Positions 1 to 7,143 of a stretch of DNA of 59,231 bases are shown here, in pieces. Every line of letters begins with the position of its first letter. Positions within the stretch are counted from its first letter, which is position 1. Position numbers and translations under genes: made by a program. The notes under the pieces are model-generated. The model was not told the DNA's origin. It saw only the letters and a program-made list of their open reading frames with translations, and searched no databases. Source of the DNA: Candidatus Cybelea palsarum (GTDB lineage: Bacteria > Vulcanimicrobiota > Vulcanimicrobiia > Vulcanimicrobiales > Vulcanimicrobiaceae); the NCBI GenBank assembly GCA_003166915.1, contig PMUK01000123.1:1-59231 (forward strand), in the 5' to 3' direction.

Positions 1-668
1 CGCTCGAACTGGCCCATGTTCTCGGCATTGATCCGGAAATAAGCCTGCAGCGGCATCGCGACCGTCACGCCTGGCGGCACGTAGATGAACGATCCGCCCG
101 ACCACACCGCCGAGTTCAGCGCGGAAAACTTGTTGTCGCCCGACGGAATCACCGTTGCCAAATACTTCTGAACGATCTCGGGGTATTTCTTGACCGCGGT
201 GTCCATGTCGCAGAAAAGCACGCCCTGCTCGTCGAGCGCCTTGGTCGTATTGTGATAGACGACTTCCGATTCGTACTGCGCGGAAACGCCTGACAGAAAC
301 TTGCGCTCGGCCTCTGGGATCCCAAGGCGATCGAACGTCCGTTTGATATCGTCCGGTACGTCATCCCACGAGCGCTCCGTCTTGTCGGTCGACTTCACGA
401 AGTAGTGAATGTTCGAGAAGTCAATCTCGTTCAGCCGAGCGGTGTCGCCCCACGTCGGCATCGGCTTACTAAGGAAGATCTCGTACGCTTTGAGGCGGAA
501 CTCGCGCATCCAGGCCGGCTCGTCCTTCATCGAGCTGATCCGCTCGACAATCTCCGGCGTCAGGCCCTTGTCCGATTTAAAGACGTAGTTTTCCTCATCG
601 TGGAACCCATGACGGTAGTCCTCGATCAGTTCGGCCGGCTTCACCGGGGCTTCAAGTTTCAATGCCAT
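1..668 (-). CDS. sufB: Fe-S cluster assembly scaffold SufB (5' part, cut by window edge)
   Basis: This gene reads leftwards off the window and encodes about 222 N-terminal residues of SufB, the scaffold subunit of the SUF Fe-S assembly complex (SufBCD family). Visible family features are the N-terminal EDYRHGFHDEENYVF-type segment, the stretch WGDTARLNEIDFSNIHYF, and SGGSFIYVPPGV leading into the start of the beta-helix. The ATG at 666-668 (minus) is preceded by a strong GAGGAGGCG ribosome site. The rest of the gene and any sufC/sufD partners lie outside the window. The family assignment is firm. The cofactor-binding residues, which are C-terminal in this family, cannot be checked. Confidence 0.95.
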   Translation of the reverse strand, partial: MALKLEAPVKPAELIEDYRHGFHDEENYVFKSDKGLTPEIVERISSMKDEPAWMREFRLKAYEIFLSKPMPTWGDTARLNEIDFSNIHYFVKSTDKTERSWDDVPDDIKRTFDRLGIPEAERKFLSGVSAQYESEVVYHNTTKALDEQGVLFCDMDTAVKKYPEIVQKYLATVIPSGDNKFSALNSAVWSGGSFIYVPPGVTVAMPLQAYFRINAENMGQFE

Positions 669-759
669 CGCCTCCTCAGCGTACCCCCTCCAGTCCAACA
701 TAGTCAAGATAATTAAGTGCTAGCTTGAGTTTCCTGTGGAATAGGCGTGGAAAAGCCCT

Positions 760-983
760 TTACAGGGGGGGGCGTAGGGGGTATGATTGGCGCCGGTCCC
801 TTCGACCGAGGGGGCCACGGTAGGGGAAGGCGCGCCCTTCGCGCCATCGCGGCGAGCCGCCCGCGCACCGCAAAAGCGCCGGCACGAGCTCTCCGAAAGG
901 TCGGGGGAACGGACTGCACCGCAGCCGCCAGCCGACGAAGTCCGGAGGTGGGATTCCTCAAGGGTCAAGGAGACCTGTACAAA
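760..983 (+). promoter_or_regulatory. GC-rich, possibly structured leader upstream of speD
   Basis: This 220-base stretch between the divergent sufB and speD has no recognisable protein. It holds several self-complementary pieces: CGGACT (910-915) with AGTCCG (939-944), CTCCG (891-895) with CGGAG (943-947) as an alternative, and a GGCGC/GCGCC hairpin near 830-850. It ends in the AAGGAGA ribosome site of speD. I compared it by eye with cobalamin, TPP, glycine, guanidine and c-di-GMP riboswitch consensus motifs and found no match. It is either a structured leader controlling S-adenosylmethionine decarboxylase or simply GC-rich spacer. The speD reading frame stays open through most of it, so an N-terminal extension is a third option. 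Confidence 0.3.
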
Positions 984-1394
984 TTGAAGGCACTCGGCAG
1001 GCACATTGTGTGCGAGCTCTCGGGCTGTCAACCATCGCTACTCGCGGATATCCACGGCATCGCCGCCATGATGATCGCGGCCGCCAAGGCCGCCGGCGCT
1101 ACGATTATGGAGAGCGCATTTCACAGATTTGAGCCGCAGGGCGTTTCGGGTACGGTTATTTTGGCCGAATCCCATCTGTCGATCCACACATGGCCGGAGA
1201 AGGCCTATGCCGCGATGGATTTTTACACGTGTGGCGACCACACCGACCCCTGGGCTGCTTGCGATTTCGCAGCGGCAACGCTTCGCGCGAAGAGCGTACT
1301 CGCTACCGAACTCAGGCGCGGAATCGAGAAGAGCGACGGCGAGTTCACGCACGTGCTCAACAGTAATCAAGACGCTCGGGTGCTGACAGCGTAA
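984..1394 (+). CDS. speD: S-adenosylmethionine decarboxylase proenzyme
   Basis: This enzyme decarboxylates S-adenosylmethionine to supply the aminopropyl donor for spermidine-type polyamines. The roughly 136-residue length fits the short bacterial class that self-cleaves to form a pyruvoyl cofactor. The processing site is visible as AESHLSIHTWPE, where the Glu-Ser bond is cut and the Ser becomes pyruvoyl, followed by a conserved YTCGDHTDPW region. I start it at TTG 984 because AAGGAGA lies 10 bases upstream and the product then begins MKALGRHIVCELSG, matching the usual N-terminus. The frame is open upstream, with an in-frame GTG at 948, but that sequence is low-complexity. The aminopropyltransferase at 2438 is its natural partner. 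Confidence 0.92.
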   Translation: MKALGRHIVCELSGCQPSLLADIHGIAAMMIAAAKAAGATIMESAFHRFEPQGVSGTVILAESHLSIHTWPEKAYAAMDFYTCGDHTDPWAACDFAAATLRAKSVLATELRRGIEKSDGEFTHVLNSNQDARVLTA

Positions 1395-1451
1395 GCGCGC
1401 GGTTTTCTAACCGCTATCAACAGCAATTATCACCTTTGAAACGCATTAACT

Positions 1452-1474
1452 CGGCAGGCGCATCGCGCCTGCCG
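1452..1474. terminator. Perfect 10-bp hairpin after speD
   Basis: CGGCAGGCGC, a three-base loop, then GCGCCTGCCG forms a perfect 10-bp stem between speD and the following lipoprotein gene. No T-run follows directly, so it is a terminator candidate or RNA-stabilising hairpin rather than a textbook intrinsic terminator. Confidence 0.5.
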
Positions 1475-1530
1475 TCCAATTCTGTTCGGACAACGGTTTT
1501 TGCTCTCACCATTTAGGGGAAACGATTTTC

Positions 1531-2355
1531 ATGCGTCAATCTATGCTTCGCGCCTGCATCGTCACAACGGTTGCTCTAGCGTTGGCAGCTTGCTCGGGCA
1601 TGGGAATGCCGTCGTCAACGGGCGGCTCCATGGTGCCGCCGTCGGCCGGTGCTCCTGTCCAGCAAGCCGAGCCGGGCGCCCCAATGCAGCGGGACGAGAC
1701 GAACGGTCGAATGCAGCAAGACGAGACGAGCGCTCCAACGCCGGACGGCGCGCCGGTCAGTCTCGGTAAAGACGGGCTGGCTGGTCTCTCGCAACCGCTT
1801 GCGGTCACCACTTGCGCGACGAGCCCGCCGCAATACCAATGGATCTTCAAAGGTGCTTGTCAGAAGTTTACGTTGAAGGCAACCGGAGCCAGCTTCAGCT
1901 TGCAAGAGTGGCACAACATCACCGTTAAGGGCTCGATCGGGGCGAACAATCTCAAGGGTCCCGCAACCGTCTATCTTGCCGACGCAACCGATGCCAGCGG
2001 CGATATCGAAACATACAAAGGCAAAGCCTTTGACAAGTACAAAGCCGAAGGAACGACGATCATTTATGCGGTCGCGGTAAATCAGGGCAAAACGGCCATC
2101 AAACCGGTCGTGCAGCACAACAAACCGATTCTCCAGTACATCATCACGGATACCAAGACAATCCCCGGATCGAGATGTGGTGCTGCGGTTCTTACAACCG
2201 GACACAAAGGCTCGCTCCAATGGGCGACTTTGCCGGGCGGCCCATTCCCGGTCAAGAACGGTAAGACCGTCACAATCACGCAATACGCCGTTCCGCGTAA
2301 CTTCGAGCTCCCTCCAAAAATGGCGCTCTACTTCGCGGTGAACTGCTTTAAGTAA
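1531..2355 (+). CDS. Lipoprotein of unknown function
   Basis: The 274-residue product starts with a clear lipoprotein signal: MRQSMLRACIVTTVALALAAC, with the lipobox LAAC placing the lipidated Cys near residue 21. A low-complexity linker follows (about residues 22-80), rich in Pro, Gly, Gln and Asp/Glu and carrying two near-identical units (QRDETNG and QQDETSA). The remaining roughly 190 residues look like a globular beta-rich domain with a few Cys. AGGGGA lies 10 bases before the ATG. I do not recognise the family. An envelope-exposed anchored protein is the safe description. The terminator at 2384 closes the unit. Confidence 0.8.
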   Translation: MRQSMLRACIVTTVALALAACSGMGMPSSTGGSMVPPSAGAPVQQAEPGAPMQRDETNGRMQQDETSAPTPDGAPVSLGKDGLAGLSQPLAVTTCATSPPQYQWIFKGACQKFTLKATGASFSLQEWHNITVKGSIGANNLKGPATVYLADATDASGDIETYKGKAFDKYKAEGTTIIYAVAVNQGKTAIKPVVQHNKPILQYIITDTKTIPGSRCGAAVLTTGHKGSLQWATLPGGPFPVKNGKTVTITQYAVPRNFELPPKMALYFAVNCFK

Positions 2356-2379
2356 TCCTTCGACAAGCTCAGGATGACA
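2356..2379. repeat. Dispersed palindromic element, partial copy
   Basis: The sequence TCCTTCGACAAGCTCAGGAT, followed by GACA, directly follows the lipoprotein stop codon. It is one arm of the element that recurs at 3792, 21537, 24763, 39518, 45353, 46251 and 52806. Confidence 0.7.
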
Positions 2380-2383
2380 AAAG

Positions 2384-2416
2384 GAGCCCCGCCGTATGGC
2401 GGGGTTCTTCTTTTGT
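2384..2416 (+). terminator. Intrinsic terminator of the lipoprotein gene
   Basis: CCCCGCC-GTAT-GGCGGGG forms a strong stem followed by TTCTTCTTTT, the classic Rho-independent pattern. It ends about 20 bases before the aminopropyltransferase start, so that gene needs its own promoter or relies on read-through. Confidence 0.85.
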
Positions 2417-2437
2417 GCGGCCAATCTATGCCAAGAC

Positions 2438-3325
2438 ATGCCGAAGACGCAGCACTGGCAATGGTACGTCGAAGAGTTCGCGCCCACCGAACAGCATCAT
2501 CATGCGATCGAGGAGCTCTTCGTCTCGGAACGCTCGGCGTTTCAACAGATCGCAGTGCTGCGCTCGCCGGTCTTCGGCAAAATGCTGGTGATCGATGGCG
2601 ATACGCAAAGCTCCGAGACCGACGAACGGATCTATCACGAGGCGCTGGTCCATCCGGCGCTGGCGGCCGCAGAGGATCGCAAAAATATCTTGATTCTCGG
2701 AGGCGGCGAGGGCGCGACGCTGCGCGAGGTCTTGCGCTCTCCCGACGTCGCGCGCTGCACGATGGTGGATATCGATGAGCGCGTTATTGGCGTCTCAAAG
2801 AAGTTTCTTCCCGAGTGGTCCGCCGGTGCGTTCGACGATGCCCGCGCCGAGGTGATCGTCGGCGATGCGCTCGAGCATATGCGCGTGCGCCAAGACCGCT
2901 ACGGCGTGATCCTTTCCGATCTGACCGAACCGCTTGAGGATTCGCCGAGCAATCCGCTCTTTAACGACGACGTCTTCGCGCTGATCAAATCACGTCTCGT
3001 CGAGGGAGGAATTTACGCGCTCCAAGCGAGCACCGCCGGCGTGCACAACGCCGCACTGCACTGTAAGATGGCGCGCACGCTGCGCCGCCACTACGCGCAC
3101 GTCGCGTCTTTCTTTACGCACGTGCCGGCCTTCGATTCCGATTGGGCCTTCCTGGCCTGCAGCGACCGCGTCGATCTTGCGCGCCTCGAAGCCGGCCGCA
3201 TCGAAGCGTACTGCGCGCGCCTGCGCGGCGAGAGCTTCTTCTACGACTCCGAAACGCACCGGCGCCTTTTCTCGCTGCCGCTCTATCTGCGCCGAATGCT
3301 GGCAAGCGGCGGGGATACGTTTTAA
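2438..3325 (+). CDS. speE: Polyamine aminopropyltransferase (spermidine/thermospermine synthase family)
   Basis: This enzyme transfers the aminopropyl group of decarboxylated S-adenosylmethionine to an amine acceptor, releasing methylthioadenosine. The Rossmann methyltransferase-like core shows the donor-binding loop GGGEGATLREV, the acidic strand end MVDIDE and, after the GDALE segment, the catalytic-site motif SDLTEPLED. In classical spermidine synthases that site reads D-S/T-x-DP-x-GP. The D-L-x-[DE]-P-x-E form here is closer to thermospermine synthase (ACL5-like) enzymes, so the product could be a branched or longer polyamine. I choose ATG 2438 over the in-frame ATG at 2396, which lies inside the terminator stem. 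Methylthioadenosine would go to the mtnP product encoded at 53542. Confidence 0.9.
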   Translation: MPKTQHWQWYVEEFAPTEQHHHAIEELFVSERSAFQQIAVLRSPVFGKMLVIDGDTQSSETDERIYHEALVHPALAAAEDRKNILILGGGEGATLREVLRSPDVARCTMVDIDERVIGVSKKFLPEWSAGAFDDARAEVIVGDALEHMRVRQDRYGVILSDLTEPLEDSPSNPLFNDDVFALIKSRLVEGGIYALQASTAGVHNAALHCKMARTLRRHYAHVASFFTHVPAFDSDWAFLACSDRVDLARLEAGRIEAYCARLRGESFFYDSETHRRLFSLPLYLRRMLASGGDTF

Positions 3326-3343
3326 CCGGACGAAAGGGGCAAC

Positions 3344-3793
3344 ATGAGCATTGACTTTTCGGGCGCGCCGCGCGCCTGGGAGAAGGAGAAGAGCAACTTC
3401 GTTGCGCTCCTCGATCTGAGGCTCGAAAGAGTCGAGCACGGCAAAGCGGTGATGCGTATGCCCTACCGCGCGGAGATCACCAACGGCACGGGCGCCGTCC
3501 ACGGCGGCGCGATCGTCAGCCTCTGCGACACGGTCTTCTACGTCGCACTCGCATCGATCTACGGGCGCGATCAAGATACTACGACGATCGCGCTGCAATG
3601 CAACTTTCTCTCGCCGGCCGGGCCGCCGCACGACCTGATTGCGGAAGCGCGCGTCCTGCGCGGCGGCCGCCGCATCGTTTACGGAGAAGTCTACGTGCGC
3701 AGCGGTACGGAGATCGTGGCCCACGCCACGCTTGACTTCCTCAACAGTTACCCTGTCGAAAAACCCCCCAAATCCGGCCACTTTTCCTCCTGA
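3344..3793 (+). CDS. PaaI-like hotdog-fold thioesterase
   Basis: The 149-residue single hotdog domain has the PaaI/YbgC-type signature: [20 protein letters not shown], in which the HGG and the acidic residue on the following helix sit at the thioester site. The later strand [15 protein letters not shown] is also typical. Such enzymes hydrolyse acyl-CoA thioesters in the cytoplasm; the substrate cannot be told from sequence. It starts 18 bases after speE with a GAAAGGGGC ribosome site and probably forms a transcription unit with speE and gcvT. Its last codons run into a partial copy of the dispersed repeat. Confidence 0.85.
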   Translation: MSIDFSGAPRAWEKEKSNFVALLDLRLERVEHGKAVMRMPYRAEITNGTGAVHGGAIVSLCDTVFYVALASIYGRDQDTTTIALQCNFLSPAGPPHDLIAEARVLRGGRRIVYGEVYVRSGTEIVAHATLDFLNSYPVEKPPKSGHFSS

Positions 3794-3805
3794 GCCTGTC
3801 GAAGG
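3792..3805. repeat. Half-copy of the dispersed element abutting the gcvT start
   Basis: GAGCCTGTCGAAGG sits between the thioesterase stop and gcvT, and its terminal GTCGAAGG is fused directly to the ATG of gcvT. The same GTCGAAGG-ATG junction occurs at the nfo start (21571). Confidence 0.65.
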
Positions 3806-4897
3806 ATGAATAGACGCACGGCGCTCCACGCCGAACACGTCCGCGCGGGCGCAAAGCTGGTTCCCTTCGGTGGTTTCGAGATGCCGGTGCAGTATTCGAG
3901 CATCCTGCGGGAACACGATGCCGTGCGTCACCGCGCCGGAATCTTCGATCTCTCGCACATGGGCCAGTTCTGGCTCACCGGCGATAGCGTCGCGCCCTGG
4001 GCCGATGCCCTAACCACGAATGCGGTCGGGACGATGAAGCCGATGCAGGCGCGCTACAACCTATTTTGCAATCGGAGCGGCGGCACGCACGACGACACGA
4101 TCTTTTACCGCCTCGAAAAGCGCTGGCTGCTGGTCGTCAATGCGTCCAACGCCGATAAGATGTGGCAGCACCTCAACGCTAATCGCCCCGAGATGGGCGT
4201 CGAGCTCGAGAACCAGCATGGCAAATGGTCGCTCGTCGCGATTCAAGGCCCGCGCTCGGTCGCGATGCTCCAGCCCCACGTCGACGTCAATCTCGACGAA
4301 CTCAAATACTATTTTTGTACCGAAGGTCACGTTGACGGTGCGCCCGCAACGATCGCGCGAACCGGGTACACCGGCGAGGACGGCTTCGAGCTCTTCCTTT
4401 CCAACGACGACGCACCGAGAATCTGGAGTGCGCTGCTCGAGGCCCATCGCGGTGAAGGGCTGGAACCCTGCGGCCTCGGGGCGCGCGACGTCTTGCGCTT
4501 GGAGGCCGGCATGCCGCTCTACGGGCACGAGCTAACCGAGGAGATCACGCCGGTTCAGGCCGGCCTTGGTTGGGCCGTCAAGAGCGTTAAGCCGGAGTTT
4601 CTCGGCAAAGAAGCGTTGGAACGGCAAATTCGAGGCGACGACTATGCTCGCATCGTAGGTGTAATGATGAGCGGGCGCGTTCCGGCGCGCGAGGGTTACG
4701 CGGTCTGGCATGAAGGGCGTCTCGTCGGCTCGATCCGCAGCGGATCGATCGCGCCCTCGCTCGACAACAAGAACGTCGCGACGGCGCTCGTCGAAAAAGC
4801 GGCCGCAACCGAGGGTGCGCGGCTAGAGATCGAAATACGCGGCACGAAGCATGAGGCGGCCGTCGTGCCGCTGCCATTTTACAAGCGCGCGAAATAA
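3806..4897 (+). CDS. gcvT: Glycine cleavage system T protein (aminomethyltransferase)
   Basis: T-protein takes the aminomethyl group from lipoylated GcvH and passes it to tetrahydrofolate, releasing ammonia. The 363-residue length is normal. Landmarks are the N-terminal [21 protein letters not shown] region, FDLSHMGQF, the folate-site segment [13 protein letters not shown] and, near the C-terminal domain, [20 protein letters not shown]. The conserved Asp of the folate site lies within these segments as in the family. The start follows immediately after a repeat half-copy, so its ribosome site (GAAGG) is very close to the ATG. gcvH follows 17 bases later. gcvPA and gcvPB lie beyond a reverse-oriented gene. 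Confidence 0.97.
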   Translation: MNRRTALHAEHVRAGAKLVPFGGFEMPVQYSSILREHDAVRHRAGIFDLSHMGQFWLTGDSVAPWADALTTNAVGTMKPMQARYNLFCNRSGGTHDDTIFYRLEKRWLLVVNASNADKMWQHLNANRPEMGVELENQHGKWSLVAIQGPRSVAMLQPHVDVNLDELKYYFCTEGHVDGAPATIARTGYTGEDGFELFLSNDDAPRIWSALLEAHRGEGLEPCGLGARDVLRLEAGMPLYGHELTEEITPVQAGLGWAVKSVKPEFLGKEALERQIRGDDYARIVGVMMSGRVPAREGYAVWHEGRLVGSIRSGSIAPSLDNKNVATALVEKAAATEGARLEIEIRGTKHEAAVVPLPFYKRAK

Positions 4898-4914
4898 GCG
4901 AAAGAGGAGAAGTC

Positions 4915-5316
4915 TTGGCGCAACCGGAGGACCTGCTGTATAGCAAAGAACACGAGTGGGTGAGGCTCGACGGCAAAAATGCGACGATCGGCATCACCGA
5001 CTACGCGCAAGAGTCGCTCGGCGATATCGTCTACGTCGAACTACCGAAGGTCGGCACGCAGATCGAGCAGTTCGCCAACGTCGGCGTCATTGAATCGGTC
5101 AAAGCGGTCTCCGATCTCTTTACGCCGATGTCCGGCAAGGTCGCCGAGATCAACACAACGCTCGACGCCGATCCCGCCGCCGTCAACCGCGAGCCCTACG
5201 GCGCCGGCTGGCTCTTCAAGCTCGAGCTTTCGGATCCGGACGAAGCGAAGTCGCTGCTCGACGCAGCCGACTACGGGAAAATCACCGCCCATAACAAGGA
5301 CGATTTGCCGAAGTAA
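4915..5316 (+). CDS. gcvH: Glycine cleavage system H protein
   Basis: The lipoyl carrier of the glycine cleavage complex, shuttling the aminomethyl group between P, T and L proteins. The 133-residue length is standard. The lipoylation site is visible in GVIESVKAVSDLFTPMSG, where the Lys is modified, and the N-terminal KEHEWVRL and DYAQESLGDIVYVELP segments are diagnostic. It starts with TTG at 4915, supported by GAGGAG eight bases upstream. It is cotranscribed with gcvT and ends four bases short of a convergent AhpD-like gene. Confidence 0.97.
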   Translation: MAQPEDLLYSKEHEWVRLDGKNATIGITDYAQESLGDIVYVELPKVGTQIEQFANVGVIESVKAVSDLFTPMSGKVAEINTTLDADPAAVNREPYGAGWLFKLELSDPDEAKSLLDAADYGKITAHNKDDLPK

Positions 5317-5319
5317 CGC

Positions 5320-5649
5320 TTAAGCTTCGTCGAAGAGGCGCAGCGCCAGTAAGCCGTGCGTCAGCGCGGCGCCCGCGCGCAGCGCCGCGGCGATGTGAAC
5401 CGTCTCGGCGAGTTCTTCACGCGTCGCACCGGCTTTCTTTGCGTTTTTCGTGTGCACGTCGAGGCAGTACGGGCACTGCGTCGTTAGGGCGACGCCGAGC
5501 GCGATGAGCTCTCGATACTTTTGCGGCACGGCGCCGTCCGTGCGGCCGACCGTTTTGTCGAGCGCGACAAAACCGTCAAATCCAGGTCCATCGAGCTTTT
5601 TTAGCTCGGGCAGCAGCGAAAGGTCGCTGTGCTGATGGTAATCGCTCAT
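5320..5649 (-). CDS. Carboxymuconolactone decarboxylase / AhpD-like protein
   Basis: A 109-residue all-helical protein of the CMD/AhpD family, which covers both true decarboxylases and thiol-disulfide alkylhydroperoxidase partners. It carries the redox motif CPYC within ALTTQCPYCLDVHTKNAKKAGA, followed by a HIAAALRAGAALTHG segment. The CxxC and the downstream His favour an AhpD-like peroxidase over a decarboxylase. It lies on the opposite strand between gcvH and gcvPA and so interrupts the glycine cleavage cluster. No peroxiredoxin partner is in the window. Confidence 0.88.
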   Translation of the reverse strand: MSDYHQHSDLSLLPELKKLDGPGFDGFVALDKTVGRTDGAVPQKYRELIALGVALTTQCPYCLDVHTKNAKKAGATREELAETVHIAAALRAGAALTHGLLALRLFDEA

Positions 5650-5781
5650 GAGAACCTCCGTCGGTTAGCAGCGGGGCGAATCGCGTTCGGTCCGCGACGA
5701 CGTGCTCCTTCGCGCGTTGACGAGCTGGCCCACGATCGCGGCGGAGGTCTGCCCCGGCCGCTTCCGAAAATCCACCGAGCC

Positions 5782-7143
5782 ATGTACGCCCCCCACACTC
5801 AACGCGACATCGAGCAGATGCTCGGCGCGATCGGCATCGAGTCGCTCGACGACCTTCTGCGCGTTCCGAACGACATCGCGCTCAAGGCGAAACTCGACGT
5901 GGTTCCCGCGCTGCCGGAGTATCAAATCCAGCGGCGCTTCGATCGCTTCGCCGAAAAGAACGCGGGCGTCGAGTATCGTTCCTTCTTAGGCGCGGGTTCG
6001 TATCGCCATTACGCGCCGCCCGCCATTGCGGCGCTTGCCATGCGCGGTGAGTTTCTCACGGCCTACACTCCCTATCAAGCCGAAGTCTCGCAAGGCTATT
6101 TGCAGGCGATCTACGAGTGGCAAACCTACATCTGCCTGCTCACCGGCATGGATATCGCCAACGCTTCGGTCTACGACGGAGCGACGGCGCTGGCCGAAGC
6201 CGCTATCATGGCGCTGGGCACGACGGGCCGTCATAAAATCCTCGTCTCGCGTGCGCTCCATCCGAACTATCGCGCCGTGCTGCGCACCTATTGCGACGGT
6301 CTCGACGTATCCGTCGACGAGATTGCGTTCGACGAAAACGGCACGACCGATCTCGCCGCGCTCGCGCACGCCGTCGAAAGCAAAGAGTATGCCGCCGTCG
6401 CGTTGCAGTCGCCGAACTTCTTCGGCATCGTCGACACGCTGACGCAGAGCGCGCTCGATGCCGTCAACGCAAGCGGCACGATTCCGATCGCGGTCGTGGC
6501 GGAGGCGCTCTCGCTTGCGGCGTTCGCGCCGCCGTCTTCGTGGGGCGCCCAGATCGTCGCCGGCGAGGCTCAGAGTTTCGGCGTCGCCCAGGCATACGGC
6601 GGTCCCTACGCCGGCTTCATCGCTTCGACGCAGGAACACATGCGCCGTATTCCGGGACGGCTCGTCGGCAAGAGCGTCGATAACGCCGGCCGGACCGCAT
6701 ACGTGCTGACGTTGCAGGCGCGCGAACAGCACATCCGCCGCGAACGCGCGACCTCGAATATTTGCACGAATCAGGCGCACTGCGCGCTGATCGCCACGAT
6801 CTATCTCGCGCTCATGGGGAAAACCGGTTTGCGCGACGCTGCCGCGCTCAATCTCGCGCGGTCCCGCGAGCTGGCCAGCGCAGTCGCCAACGTCGACGGT
6901 GCCACACTCAAATACGCCGCGCCGTTCTTCAATGAGTTTGTCGTGGACGTCGGCGCTCCGGCCGAGGGCGTTCTGGCGTCGCTGCAGGCGCTCGGAATTC
7001 TCGGCGGCGTGGATCTCGGCCGCTGGTATCCGGAGTTGCAATCGTGCATCTTGATGACCGCAACTGAGCTCACCACGAGCGCCGACATCAACGCGCTCGC
7101 CGCCGCGCTCGATGGAGCAATCAATGTCCACGCCCACATCTAA
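5782..7143 (+). CDS. gcvPA: Glycine dehydrogenase (decarboxylating) subunit 1
   Basis: N-terminal half of the split P-protein, which with GcvPB forms the PLP-dependent glycine decarboxylase. The 453-residue length matches the family. Typical segments are FLGAGSYRHYAPPAI, TPYQAEVSQGYLQAIYEWQT and the glycine-rich FGVAQAYGGPYAGF. It lacks the cofactor lysine, which is on GcvPB. I start at ATG 5782; the frame is open further upstream, but that sequence is not P-protein-like. The last 20 bases overlap the gcvPB start, implying translational coupling. Methionine MYAPHTQRDIEQML is close to the usual N-terminus. Confidence 0.95.
   Translation: MYAPHTQRDIEQMLGAIGIESLDDLLRVPNDIALKAKLDVVPALPEYQIQRRFDRFAEKNAGVEYRSFLGAGSYRHYAPPAIAALAMRGEFLTAYTPYQAEVSQGYLQAIYEWQTYICLLTGMDIANASVYDGATALAEAAIMALGTTGRHKILVSRALHPNYRAVLRTYCDGLDVSVDEIAFDENGTTDLAALAHAVESKEYAAVALQSPNFFGIVDTLTQSALDAVNASGTIPIAVVAEALSLAAFAPPSSWGAQIVAGEAQSFGVAQAYGGPYAGFIASTQEHMRRIPGRLVGKSVDNAGRTAYVLTLQAREQHIRRERATSNICTNQAHCALIATIYLALMGKTGLRDAAALNLARSRELASAVANVDGATLKYAAPFFNEFVVDVGAPAEGVLASLQALGILGGVDLGRWYPELQSCILMTATELTTSADINALAAALDGAINVHAHI

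Noticed and set aside
760-980. Cobalamin, TPP, glycine, guanidine or c-di-GMP riboswitch, or RNase P/SRP RNA, upstream of speD
   Set aside because: None of the conserved boxes of these RNAs could be aligned by eye, so only an unclassified leader is reported.
747-983. Upstream extension of speD
   Set aside because: The in-frame sequence is low-complexity and unlike the family N-terminus, while TTG 984 has a good ribosome site and gives the normal start.
2396-2437. Spermidine synthase start at ATG 2396
   Set aside because: The ATG lies inside the stem of an intrinsic terminator and adds residues without family similarity; ATG 2438 is used.
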